Shown piece after piece: positions 53,053-62,275 of a stretch of 64,000 nucleotides of DNA. Within the stretch, counting starts at the first letter, position 1. Every line of letters begins with the position of its first letter. Below the pieces are notes generated by a model. The model was not told the DNA's origin. It saw nothing but the letters and a program-made list of their open reading frames with translations, and searched no databases. Origin of the DNA: JAJOKK01 sp965370555 (lineage in GTDB: Bacteria > Bipolaricaulota > Bipolaricaulia > UBA7950 > UBA9294); contig CBDUVB010000002.1 of assembly GCA_965370555.1 (NCBI GenBank), positions 1 to 64,000 on the forward strand, written 5' to 3'. Position numbers and translations under genes: made by a program.

Positions 53053-54290
53053 CGCTTCTGCTCCGGTACCAACCGGGATGCAGCCTCGCGACCCATATTA
53101 TTTGCTAACCCCCGTAAGTAATGCCGCACGTCTTCGGTGTTCGAACGGGCCAAGTCCTTGGGGGTAATGCAATCTAATAATTCGTCGTCCGTGGATAACC
53201 TCTCAAGCAACTCCAGGGCTTCGCCTAACACCGTTGGACTACCTACATAACTTTCCACGTCCACCGGTCGCACAAGAGAACGGGGCCGTATCTCAAGCCA
53301 GGTAATATTCGTTTCGTTCTGAACGATCTCCTCTAAATCTTGCAAACTTTCCGGTTTGTTTATTTCATCAGCCAGGGAAGATTCCCCCGTTAGGGTGACA
53401 CGCACTAAGTGCTCTCGACCGTCATCTAGATCTATCTTTTGGCGAAGGCGTGCCGCCAACTCTGCTGTTAACTCGGCATCTGTGCATGCGTTCTCAGGGC
53501 ATGCGAGTTCAACGTGATCCCATACGAGAGGTGAAAGGGGTATGAACTCTGGCTCAATCACGTCCCTCTTCGATACTTCCACGTAGAGCGCGCCTTTGAC
53601 ACCAGTCTCTCTAGGGTTTCGGCCCTGTATATTGCCGGGGTACCAAGCCGGTAGACTATCAGATATCCGTTGGCGTACGTGAATATGCCCTAGCGCCCAG
53701 TAATCATAGCCTGGTAATTCAAGATCTTTTTCGGTACATGGAGCATAGCGCTCATGTTGATCTGCGCTCCTCGCATTGACAACTTGTGTGTGGAGCATTG
53801 CCACATGTGGTAAATCATCTTTGGCTTTTTTGTACCGAGTAGCCAAATTGCTACCTTCGCGCGTTGAGCTGTGTCCAGCAGCAGTTAACCACCCTATCTG
53901 CTGTCCTTTACGGTCAACGATTGGGACGGTTTCAGGAGTAGTACTGGTGAATAGATGCACATTACTCGGCCATTCGAGTTTCTGTGCACGGTAGTTCGCA
54001 CGGCCGGGATCATGGTTCCCAGTTGCGTAGAAAACTGGGATTCGCGCATTCTGCAGTTTGCACATCTCAGTCAAGAGAAACCTCTCCGTCGTAAACGACA
54101 GTAACTCATTGTCAAACAAATCACCCGCTATGAGAAACGCATGAACATCTCGTTCGATAGCTGCATCCACCGCTCCTTTGAACGCCTCTCGACAGGCATT
54201 CCGCAATTTTCGGCGCAATAATTCATCACGTCCGTAAAAAGGGGTATCTAGATGAACGTCAGCAATATGCAAAAGGCGTAACGCTTCCAC
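53049..54290 (-). CDS. YhaO/SbcD-like metallophosphoesterase (exonuclease)
   Basis: 413 residues. The calcineurin-type motifs are complete: LLHIADVHLDTP, IAGDLFD, YATGNHDPG and MLHTQV, YWALGHIHVRQ. YhaO/SbcD proteins cut DNA ends as Mn2+-dependent nucleases together with the Rad50-like partner. The gene is first in the pair and its stop overlaps the yhaN-like start by four bases. The C-terminal 150 residues are less conserved and probably bind the partner. Confidence 0.88.
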   Translation of the reverse strand: MEALRLLHIADVHLDTPFYGRDELLRRKLRNACREAFKGAVDAAIERDVHAFLIAGDLFDNELLSFTTERFLLTEMCKLQNARIPVFYATGNHDPGRANYRAQKLEWPSNVHLFTSTTPETVPIVDRKGQQIGWLTAAGHSSTREGSNLATRYKKAKDDLPHVAMLHTQVVNARSADQHERYAPCTEKDLELPGYDYWALGHIHVRQRISDSLPAWYPGNIQGRNPRETGVKGALYVEVSKRDVIEPEFIPLSPLVWDHVELACPENACTDAELTAELAARLRQKIDLDDGREHLVRVTLTGESSLADEINKPESLQDLEEIVQNETNITWLEIRPRSLVRPVDVESYVGSPTVLGEALELLERLSTDDELLDCITPKDLARSNTEDVRHYLRGLANNMGREAASRLVPEQKR

Positions 54291-54405
54291 GTTTTTCCTC
54301 CTCCCTTCACAGGAATTCTAACGCAAACAGGTTATAGGAGCCAGTCAAAAGATATGGAGATGCCAAGCGAAAGGCAATAAGCGTGTTCAAACTGCACACA
54401 CCTAC

Positions 54406-54909
54406 ATGGAGCTTTCCCGCAAAGCTTACTGGGATCAGTTCCCACGAACCCCGGAGATGGTCATCATGTTCGTTCCAAGTGAAGCCAGTCTCTCCGCCGC
54501 CTTTGAGCAGGATCCGGATCTATTGGAGTTCGGCGTGGGTAAACGTGTCCTGATTACTACACCCCTCATCCTGCTCGCCCTACTGCGCGCTGTGGCTTAC
54601 GGTTGGCAGCAGCAGCAGATCGCGGAGAACGCCCGTGAGATCGCAGCGCAGGGTAAGGACTTATACGATCGAGTGATCCGATTCCTCGAACTATTCCAGA
54701 GGACGGGCAAAGGCTTAGGCCAGGCGGTCGAGGCGTACGACAGCGCGATCGGATCACTAGAAAGGAGACTCCTTCCTTCAGCTAGGCGATTCAAAGAACT
54801 GAACGCATCAACCAAAGATCTCCCCGAGCTAACGCCAGTGAACCGTCAGCCCCGCCCACTCTCCTCCCCTGAGTCCTCCGAGACGGATGTCTCCGAGGCG
54901 GTGGAATAG
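54406..54909 (+). pseudogene. 5'-truncated rmuC
   Basis: 167 codons that match only the C-terminal third of RmuC: LSRKAYWDQFPRTPEMVIMF, FVPSEASLSAAFEQDPDLLEF, LITTPLILLALLRAVAYGWQQ and SLERRLLPSARRFKEL. The family is normally 350-450 residues with an N-terminal membrane anchor and coiled coil, which are absent. No further RmuC sequence is seen upstream in this frame; the divergent yhaO-like gene begins 115 bases away. The best reading is a remnant left by insertion or deletion, although a short product from the ATG cannot be excluded. Confidence 0.7.
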
Positions 54910-54924
54910 GTTTTCACCGAACGG

Positions 54925-54953
54925 AAAAGGAGGCCAAAAAGAGGCCCCCTTTT
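54925..54953 (+). terminator. Intrinsic terminator after the rmuC remnant
   Basis: AAAAGGAGGCC pairs with GGCCCCCTTTT around an AAAAAGA loop, ending in a short T-run. A perfect 16-base palindrome, CTACTACCGGTAGTAG (54956-54971), follows directly. Confidence 0.75.
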
Positions 54954-55338
54954 CGCTACTACCGGTAGTAGAAAGGCGGTCTACGCGATAGCGGAGATAA
55001 CAATAAGCGTATGCCTACCTATCACGCGACCGTCGTTGTCCCTGAAGGAATGGACTTCAGTCACCCTCGGCGGTTAGAACCCGTACTGTTTGGCCTCTTG
55101 TCGCCTTTGGGAGAGGCACAGGCATTTCTCTCGCCCGTTCGTTGTACTCACTCAAGCCGCCAAGATCGCCAAGAAGAGCCAGTTTTATGTCTACTGCCTG
55201 TAGTTCTTTCCTTTCTTCTTGCTGTTCTCTGCGCCTTTGCGTCTTTGCGAGAGGCACAGGCTTTTTCTCTCGCCCGTTCGTTGTGCTCACTCAAGCCACA
55301 AAGGTGTCGCGACACCAAGATCGCCAAGGAGGGCAGCG
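54954..55338. repeat. Intergenic repeats and a short gene fragment
   Basis: Two direct copies of a 48-49-base segment (GAGAGGCACAGG ... CACTCAAGCC) lie at 55111-55158 and 55249-55297, followed by the palindrome GGTGTCGCGACACC (55303-55316). A frame starting at 55011 (MPTYHATVVVPEGMDFSHP) looks like the first part of a gene that runs into the repeat, but I cannot identify it. Confidence 0.55.
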
Positions 55339-56688
55339 TTATTTTAGCTCTGTCACGAGGCGATCGAGGTTCATATCCCGCGATCCCTTGACGAGGATAA
55401 TGTTGCGCTTCCCTTTCAAAGCTTTACGGACGGAATCGGCGAGGCCCTCTTGGCTGGAGAAGATGAAGGTTCCAGTGGGGGTATCCTTGACGGCTCCTCG
55501 AGCCGCCTCTGTGGCGAGATCACCTACCGGAAAGATCGGCCCGATTCCAAGGCGGAGGGCAAGATCGATCATCTCATGATGGAATCGCGGGGAATCCTCA
55601 CCCAGGTCAAGCATATTCCCGAAGACGAACCCCCGCCGGTCCGTGGGTAGATCGAGCGAGGCAAGGGTGAAGAGGGCCGCCCGCGTGGAATCGGGGTTGG
55701 CGTTGTAGGTGTCATCGAGGAGGTGTCCAAATGGAGCGGGAAGGAGGTTCAAGCGGTGGAGAAACGGCTTGAATGTTCTCATTCGGTTCTCGATCGTCTC
55801 TTTTGCGAGGCCTAGTTCGAGAGCGCAGGCGACGGCGGATAAGATGTTAGTGGCGTTATGCCGCCCGAGGAGGTTCGTTTCCAGCCGAAGGGGTGGATTT
55901 TCCGTCTCGATGATGAGGCCGGGGCGCGCTCCGACGACCTTTCCATGTACCATCCCACCTTGAAGGCCAACTGAGATGATCTCTCCCGGCCACCCATCTG
56001 CGAACCGGGAGAGCTCCGGGCAGTCGAGGTTGATGATCGCGCTCCCCTGTGACGGGAGTGCACGAACGAGTTCCCACTTCTCCTGTGCGATCGTCTCTAT
56101 ACTTCCAAACCCGGAGAGGTGGCCGTGTCCGACCATCGTAAGGATAGCGATCTGCGGGGCGAGGAGCGCTGCGAGGGGGGCGATCTCTCCTGGCGCGCTT
56201 GCCCCCAACTCGAAGATCCCGACCTGTGCGTTGGACGGCATCGCTAGTAACGCGAGGGGGAGACCGATCTCGGTGTTGTAGTTGTGCGGGGCGGAGAAGA
56301 CACGAAGGTCTCTCTCCAGTATATGGGCGAGGATGGCCTTAGTCGTCGTCTTTCCACAGGTGCCGGTAATCCCGACGAACGTCGCGGGCAACTCGCTCCG
56401 CCAAGCAGAGGCAAGGGAGGAGAGTGCGACTTGAGTGTCCTCGACCACGATCAGGTTGCGCCCGTTCTCGGGGATCGTTCCGGTCTCCGAGACGAGCGCT
56501 CCGCAGGCCCCACGCATGAACGCCTCTTCCAGGAAGGCGTGTCCGTCGGTACGTGCCCCTTTGAGCGCGACAAAGAGATCCCCTTTTTGAACGAGACGGG
56601 AATCGTGGATCGCCCGTAGGGGCGTCTCCTCTCTCCCCCTTAGGAGATGCCCGTTCAGCATTCTCGCGATCTCGCCGATGGAGAACAC
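55339..56688 (-). CDS. murF: UDP-N-acetylmuramoyl-tripeptide--D-Ala-D-Ala ligase
   Basis: 449 residues. Adds D-Ala-D-Ala to the peptidoglycan precursor in the cytoplasm. ATP loop GITGTCGKTTTKAIL near residue 110, then APHNYNTEIGLPLALL, the central FELGASAPGEI and the C-terminal LLDDTYNANPDSTRAAL are all MurF hallmarks. The GTG start lies one base after the stop of the S55 peptidase gene. The other mur genes are not in this window. Confidence 0.93.
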   Translation of the reverse strand: MFSIGEIARMLNGHLLRGREETPLRAIHDSRLVQKGDLFVALKGARTDGHAFLEEAFMRGACGALVSETGTIPENGRNLIVVEDTQVALSSLASAWRSELPATFVGITGTCGKTTTKAILAHILERDLRVFSAPHNYNTEIGLPLALLAMPSNAQVGIFELGASAPGEIAPLAALLAPQIAILTMVGHGHLSGFGSIETIAQEKWELVRALPSQGSAIINLDCPELSRFADGWPGEIISVGLQGGMVHGKVVGARPGLIIETENPPLRLETNLLGRHNATNILSAVACALELGLAKETIENRMRTFKPFLHRLNLLPAPFGHLLDDTYNANPDSTRAALFTLASLDLPTDRRGFVFGNMLDLGEDSPRFHHEMIDLALRLGIGPIFPVGDLATEAARGAVKDTPTGTFIFSSQEGLADSVRKALKGKRNIILVKGSRDMNLDRLVTELK

Positions 56689-56689
56689 T

Positions 56690-58477
56690 CTATTCCGGAA
56701 GGAAGAGCGGGACGCTCACTTCCCGTTCGTCATAAAGGAAGTAGCCGGTGATTTCCGTTCTGACCTTGTCGATCCCTTGCAGTCCGCTGGGAGACATGTA
56801 ATCCCACGCGAAGAGCTCCACGGTGAGGGTATCGTAGCTTGGCAGTTCTTCGATCGCCTCGATGAGATCCCCGAGTGACTCGAACTCTACGGGCGACTCC
56901 CCCTCTTCGAGGAAGCGCGGTCCGCTGTAGGCGCGCACCGTGATGTCGTCGGCCAGAAGGTCAATAGGGATCGTGATCTCTCCTTCTTGCGTCTGTTTCT
57001 CCCCGTGGTAGGTCTGCAGTTCGACGGTGTAGTAGATCGTGTCCCCTGGCTCGTAGGCGTATTGGTCGAGTTCGAGGTGGTTGATGTGCATGGCCCTTAT
57101 CTCCTGCGTGATCTGCATCGAGGCGGCGATGCGCGTGATCTCGGGGGCCTGGAAGTCGTTGTACTGCAGGAAGTTGACGATCCCTGCTAACTGCCATGGC
57201 GGGTAGATCGCAATATCTTGCGTACTCAAGAAGAGATCATGCCGGTCGAGCGGAAATGGCATTCCGTCTCCCAGAATCTGATAGCTTACCTCAACTGTCC
57301 CCTGCCCGATTCGGTCGAGGGTGGCATCGATCGCTTCGAACCCGGTCGCGAGAAGGAGATTTGGCATGATGCGCGGCTCGTCCACGAGATCTATCTGGAA
57401 GTTCTGCGAGCAATTGCGATCGAGATCGAGAACCCCTAGAGAGAGGTTGATCAGCTCTGGCTCCTCCCCGATCCGCCCCCCGATCCCTGGCATGCGATCC
57501 TCTAGGATCGTCCCGATCGACTCTCCGAGCGTCCCCAGCTTGAACGAGGCGTCGTAAGCCTTCATCGTGTCGTAGATATGGACGGTGGTAAGAGGGAAAG
57601 CAGCGGTTCCGTTTGACAGGAATGGATGGCCGAAGCCCACGATCGCATTCCCTTCTTCGTAGGTGAGGGTTCCGAGTGCCCCGATCGTGACATCGCCGCT
57701 CGCCAGTGCGACCCCGATTGCACTCCCTGGCTGGAGGGGGGCTCCCCCGTCTGTGTTGCCGGTCGCCCCACCCGCGATGGGGTTTAGACGGAGGCCGAAG
57801 GAGGAGAGTCCGGAGACGGTGGAGGGGAGTCCGGTGGGCAGAAACTTAGAGAGGAGGCCGTCCGGTGGTGTAGTGGTTCCGTCCATCAGCGTTTCGAGCG
57901 CCCGGCCGGAGAGACCGGTGACAAGGAGTGGTGAGGAGACCGGGTAGGCAAAGATCGTGTCCGGTGCTGCTTGAAGGGCGGTGATCGTGGGAGGGGCATC
58001 AACCTCAGCTAGGCTGACACCGGTGAGGAGCATCTCCTCGCTCGGACGGGAGGCGATCGACGTTCCGTTTATTACATCGATGATTTCGAGCATCTGCTCA
58101 ATCGGGGTAACCAGGCCGATCGGGGTGATCTCCTTCGACCAGGAGGCGGCGCGACTCAGGGCACCGATCATCTTCCCGTCAATGTAGATCGGGCTTCCGC
58201 TCATCCCTTGTGCGATTCCACCGGAGCGGCCGATCGCCTCCCCACTCACGCGCACGACGATGAAATCCGTGCGTTCCCCAGGTTCGTCGATCACCCCGAG
58301 GATCTCCACGTTGAACTCGCTGATCACGTCACCAGCGACGATCGTCTTCCCGATGCCGTGCATCCCGATTTCGATCTCATCGAGGAAGAGAAAGTCCCCC
58401 CGATCATAAGCAAGCCCAGTGACGGCGATTCCAGCGATGAGCAGGGCAATAGCTACCATGCTTGTTATTCGTTTCAT
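56690..58477 (-). CDS. SpoIVB-type (S55) serine peptidase domain protein, exported
   Basis: 595 residues. Signal peptide (TSMVAIALLIAGIAVTGLA) followed by an S55-like domain: MHGIGKTIVAGDVISEFNVE, VSGEAIGRSGGIAQGMSGSP with the likely catalytic Ser, and PIGLVTPIEQMLEII. The remaining 350 residues hold a second conserved region with GEEGNAIVGFGHPFLSNG-like sequence and beta-rich repeats. SpoIVB cleaves membrane-bound regulatory proteins in spore formers; related proteins in non-spore formers are of unknown use. GGAGG precedes the ATG. Confidence 0.78.
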   Translation of the reverse strand: MKRITSMVAIALLIAGIAVTGLAYDRGDFLFLDEIEIGMHGIGKTIVAGDVISEFNVEILGVIDEPGERTDFIVVRVSGEAIGRSGGIAQGMSGSPIYIDGKMIGALSRAASWSKEITPIGLVTPIEQMLEIIDVINGTSIASRPSEEMLLTGVSLAEVDAPPTITALQAAPDTIFAYPVSSPLLVTGLSGRALETLMDGTTTPPDGLLSKFLPTGLPSTVSGLSSFGLRLNPIAGGATGNTDGGAPLQPGSAIGVALASGDVTIGALGTLTYEEGNAIVGFGHPFLSNGTAAFPLTTVHIYDTMKAYDASFKLGTLGESIGTILEDRMPGIGGRIGEEPELINLSLGVLDLDRNCSQNFQIDLVDEPRIMPNLLLATGFEAIDATLDRIGQGTVEVSYQILGDGMPFPLDRHDLFLSTQDIAIYPPWQLAGIVNFLQYNDFQAPEITRIAASMQITQEIRAMHINHLELDQYAYEPGDTIYYTVELQTYHGEKQTQEGEITIPIDLLADDITVRAYSGPRFLEEGESPVEFESLGDLIEAIEELPSYDTLTVELFAWDYMSPSGLQGIDKVRTEITGYFLYDEREVSVPLFLPE

Positions 58478-58599
58478 GCTTCCTCCTTGCAGATCAGACG
58501 ATCTCTCCAGTGTAGAATGAGTCCTTCACGGTTCTCAAGCATAAAGAAGAGGGGCACGAATCGCAAAAAGATTCCTTTGCCACGAAAAGCAGTCGGTTA

Positions 58600-60114
58600 C
58601 TAGATCCCGCGGATGAAGAAGCGGACGAGCATCAGCACGGGGATGATTTCGAGGCGGCCGATCCACATGTTGAAGCAGAGGGCGAGCTTGCTCACGGTTG
58701 ACATAGTTGGACTGGTGATCCCGACCGACAGGCCGACATTTCCCTGCGCGCTTGCCACCTCGAATACAACGTCGGAGAGGGTGAAATGCGGAGGTACGGT
58801 GTGCAGGAGGGTGATTATGCCTGCACCCAGGAAGATCACCCACAGGAAGGTGATCAGGGAAGCATCCTCCAATCGGTGGCCGATCTCGGACTCATCGATC
58901 GCGGTTGACCCGATGCGGAACGGAACGATCGCTCCGCGTGGAGAGATGATCTTGCGGAATCGCCACCCGACCCCTTTTGATAGGATCAGCAGCCGCACGA
59001 TCTTGATCCCCCCGGCGGTCGATCCGGCCGCACCGCCGCAGACCATTCCCCCCGCAAGAAGGAGTTTAGCCGTGGCGCTCCAAGAAGCGATATCTGCGCT
59101 CTGAAAACCCGTGCAGGTCAGCGCCGACACGAACTGAAACGCTGAGTCGCGTAGGGAGCGCAATGGTCCAAGGGCCCACCCATTCTCCAACGCGAGGAAG
59201 AGAACCCCGAAGCTCATGAGGATGAATAGCCAGCGGGTCTGCTCATCCTGCCACAGGACCTTCCCTTTTCCCTGCATCAGCCTGTAGTGCACAGCGAAAC
59301 TGATCGCCCCGAAGAGCATGATTGGGATGAGCGCCAGCTCGATGGCGAGGCTATTGTAGGAAGCCATGCTGTTATCGGTTACGGTGAACCCGCCGGTCGA
59401 GATCCCGGTCATCGCGTGATTGAGCGCTTCCCAGATCGGCATCCCCGCACCCCACAGGATGACGATGCTGACAAAGGTATACAGAAGGAAGATCCACCAC
59501 ATAGTGCGCAGTGTAGAGACGATGCTCGGGTGGATCTTCTCTCCCCGCGCCTCGGCGTAGTATAGGCTGTAGTTCCCTGCCCCCGGCTGCGGGCCGGCGA
59601 GGATGGCGAGCATGAGAACGATCACACCCATCCCCCCAATCCACTCGATGAAGCTGCGCCACCACTGGAGGGTCTTCGGTAAGAGATCCGCGCGGGCGGC
59701 CATGGTCAGCCCGGTCCCGGTATAGCCGGAGACCGACTCGAAGAAGGCGCTCAACGGATCCTTGAAGTAGAGGAGAGTCGGTGAACCGAACCCATACCTC
59801 TGCGCGAAGAACGCGGTCAAGACGAACGGGAGCGATCCCAGCGCAGCGACGAGGAGCCAGCCGAAGGCAGCGATGATCATACCGTGTTTCAACTTGGTCT
59901 CTCCGGCATCGCGAAACGGGAAGTAGAGGCCTGCCCCTAGGGCGAACGAGGCAAGAGCGGTGATAACAAGCGGGAGGAGCGCGTAGGGTTCGTGAAAGAT
60001 GACCGGTACAACTAGGGAGAGAAGGGCCATCGCCCCGACTATGGGAACGAGGAGGCCAAGGTCACGCAGGATGATACGTAGGTCCGAGTTAGGGCGAAGG
60101 GTCTCTGCTATCAT
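58600..60114 (-). CDS. trkH: TrkH/KtrB-type potassium uptake membrane subunit
   Basis: 504 residues with about ten hydrophobic segments and four pore loops; filter-like sequences include SGYTGTGLT, TGISTGGFTV, TCTGFQSADI and GNVGLSVGI. The pore Gly of each loop is present. It moves K+ with H+ or Na+ and is controlled by the TrkA-type protein encoded directly upstream (ATGA overlap). Confidence 0.92.
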   Translation of the reverse strand: MIAETLRPNSDLRIILRDLGLLVPIVGAMALLSLVVPVIFHEPYALLPLVITALASFALGAGLYFPFRDAGETKLKHGMIIAAFGWLLVAALGSLPFVLTAFFAQRYGFGSPTLLYFKDPLSAFFESVSGYTGTGLTMAARADLLPKTLQWWRSFIEWIGGMGVIVLMLAILAGPQPGAGNYSLYYAEARGEKIHPSIVSTLRTMWWIFLLYTFVSIVILWGAGMPIWEALNHAMTGISTGGFTVTDNSMASYNSLAIELALIPIMLFGAISFAVHYRLMQGKGKVLWQDEQTRWLFILMSFGVLFLALENGWALGPLRSLRDSAFQFVSALTCTGFQSADIASWSATAKLLLAGGMVCGGAAGSTAGGIKIVRLLILSKGVGWRFRKIISPRGAIVPFRIGSTAIDESEIGHRLEDASLITFLWVIFLGAGIITLLHTVPPHFTLSDVVFEVASAQGNVGLSVGITSPTMSTVSKLALCFNMWIGRLEIIPVLMLVRFFIRGI

Positions 60115-60773
60115 CCGGTGAGTTTCTCGATTAGGTCATCGCTCGTTCGTTCGAGCGAGAAGAACGTGAGCACCTCATTTGTCGTGATGATCGTCTCCGG
60201 TGGGGGGATCTCCTTCTTCCCGTCATGTTCGATCGCGACCACCAGGAGTCCGGTGGGAATAGTACCACGCTTGGCGCTATCCGCGAGTGATCGCCCAACG
60301 AGCGGCGACCCCTCGTTCACCACAAGGCGGAAGATCTGGTCCCCCTGTGAGAGGATAGTGAAGTCCTTGACCTTGAGGCGGCGTACCGCGGTGTAGAGGT
60401 GGTTAGCAACGACGTCCTCCGGGTTCTCCAACACGTTTATCCCGAGCCGGCGGAAGAACTCCGAGTGTTCCCGGTCGTTCACCACGGAGACGATGGAGGG
60501 GATCTTCAATATCTCGGCTATGGAGACAACCATCAGGTTGACCGCGTCGTCGCTGGTCGTGGCGATGAGGGCGTCGGCTCGTTCTGAACCGGCCTCGCGC
60601 ACGGTCTCCATCAGGGTACCGTTCCCGTTTAGGACTGTGATATCGTACTTATTGCTGATCTCCTTTGCTCGTGCTTCATTTGCCTCGATCACCACCACGT
60701 TGTTCTTCTCCTTGGTGGCGATATCGATCAGGCTCGACCCGATGCTCCCCGCTCCCACGATTATCATAAACAT
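60111..60773 (-). CDS. trkA: TrkA/KtrA-type potassium regulatory subunit
   Basis: 220 residues, one RCK unit: N-terminal Rossmann domain with IIVGAGSIGSSLIDIA and the acidic VVVIEANE, then RCK_C with LVGRSLADSAKRGTIP. It binds NAD(H) or ATP/ADP and gates TrkH. GGGAGGG lies upstream of the ATG. The stop overlaps trkH. Confidence 0.92.
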   Translation of the reverse strand: MFMIIVGAGSIGSSLIDIATKEKNNVVVIEANEARAKEISNKYDITVLNGNGTLMETVREAGSERADALIATTSDDAVNLMVVSIAEILKIPSIVSVVNDREHSEFFRRLGINVLENPEDVVANHLYTAVRRLKVKDFTILSQGDQIFRLVVNEGSPLVGRSLADSAKRGTIPTGLLVVAIEHDGKKEIPPPETIITTNEVLTFFSLERTSDDLIEKLTG

Positions 60774-60912
60774 AGCAGATCCCTCCCAGACAAAAGGCTA
60801 TAGTAGCACAGATATCATTCGTGGTCAACGAGCATGAATGATAAAATATCGATGGCAACGGCATTAATACCCCATTGAACCTTCTCCCTCTCTCGTCTAG
60901 AATCTGGTCTTC

Positions 60913-61926
60913 ATGGCGAAAGGAACGCAGGGGAATAGGTCGGTACAGTTTCTACTGATTGTTGGGGTAATCCTCTTCTTAGGCGGCTGTCTGCAGCCGG
61001 AGACGAACATTCCGCCGACAGCAGGCTTCACAGCGCTCGCGTTGCATGACTACAGTTATGCTCCTCTCGAAATCCTGTTCGACGCGAGCAAGTCAACCGA
61101 TCTGGACGGGCGGATCATCGATTACGAGTGGAATTTCGGCGATGGAACGACCGGATCGGGCGTCACCATCTTGCACACCTACTCCTCTCCGGGGAGCCAT
61201 CCGATCGAACTCATCGTCCACGATAACCGCGGGGAAAGCGGGAAGGCGAGTGGTACGGTGGCCGTGCTCGCCGTTCCCGATGGACAGATTCTCTGCCGCT
61301 ACGAATGGGAATACGAGAGCGCTCCCCAATCCCTGGAGGTTCTTCTCCCGCAGCACCTCTACCAGGTCTATCACGATCAGCTGCGTCCCCCTCTCATTGG
61401 AACCTACGACTACGATGACTATGTATTGGAGTCGCGCGATGACCCGACCATCAAAGACGTGGCGCTCGCGTTGCGTAAGAGAGTCGCCGGAGATGATATT
61501 GCCTTTGCGCAGTATGCTCTCTCCTTTGTCCAAGGAGGAATCACCTACGCGCTCGACCGACCTGGATTTGAGTATCCTCTCTACCCGTTGGAGACCCTGG
61601 TCGATCGAGTTGGCGATTGCGAGGATACGACGATTCTCTATGTAAGTCTTCTACGGGCGCTGCAGATTCCCGTGTCGATAGCCTTTGTCGATAGCGATGG
61701 CGATGACCTTCCCGACCATGTACTAGCGCTCGTCCCGATCCCTTCTGTGACCAGTGTTGGTGGAGACTGTCCGCCGGGGACGATCCCTGGAATCTACGAG
61801 ATTTCGGGGGAGCTCTTCGCCATAGCGGAGACAGCAGCCGATCCGGTGCACAGCGGGTATCTTCCCCTGGGGTGCGACCCATGGGAAATCGGACCGGACG
61901 CGATCGAAGAGCAGTGGGACTTCTGA
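60913..61926 (+). CDS. Lipoprotein with PKD and transglutaminase-like domains
   Basis: 337 residues. A signal peptide ends in a lipobox FLGGC, so it is membrane-anchored outside the cytoplasm. Residues 35-115 form a PKD domain (DASKSTDLDGRIIDYEWNFG and TYSSPGSHP). The second half is a transglutaminase-like fold: FVQGGITYALD, VGDCEDTTILYVSLLRAL with the catalytic Cys, and LPDHVLALV with the His. It may cleave or cross-link peptides in the envelope. The neighbours give no further clue. Confidence 0.82.
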   Translation: MAKGTQGNRSVQFLLIVGVILFLGGCLQPETNIPPTAGFTALALHDYSYAPLEILFDASKSTDLDGRIIDYEWNFGDGTTGSGVTILHTYSSPGSHPIELIVHDNRGESGKASGTVAVLAVPDGQILCRYEWEYESAPQSLEVLLPQHLYQVYHDQLRPPLIGTYDYDDYVLESRDDPTIKDVALALRKRVAGDDIAFAQYALSFVQGGITYALDRPGFEYPLYPLETLVDRVGDCEDTTILYVSLLRALQIPVSIAFVDSDGDDLPDHVLALVPIPSVTSVGGDCPPGTIPGIYEISGELFAIAETAADPVHSGYLPLGCDPWEIGPDAIEEQWDF

Positions 61927-62275
61927 AATCCTTCAATCCCTGATCCCCATTTCCTTTTAACTCCTCGCGGGTAAGTCAAGGTGGCTTAAGAGAAAGTCTG
62001 AAGAGATGGGCTTCTCGCAAAGGCACCAAGGACGCAAAGAACCTATGAGGAACCCAGGAATCCAGGAAGACTTACAAGCAGAAACTATAGAAAACTGGAC
62101 TCTTTCCTGAATTCATGGCTTCCTTAGAGGGTTGCGGTTAGAGATGGTTACAGGTAACAGTAAGAGCGTGAGGAGCCTTTTTACATGACACCCATCACTG
62201 GTCGCTGGTCCACTACTTTGCCGTGCAGCCTTGAGGGAGATATGATCCCCGGTGTGAAGGAGGGAGCCATCTACG
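61927..62275. other. Intergenic region with fragments of the dispersed repeat
   Basis: About 350 bases. CTCGCAAAGGCACCAAGGACGC near 62014 belongs to the same A/G-rich intergenic repeat family as the sequences near 37.2, 55.2 and 63.45 kb. No gene is seen. Confidence 0.45.
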
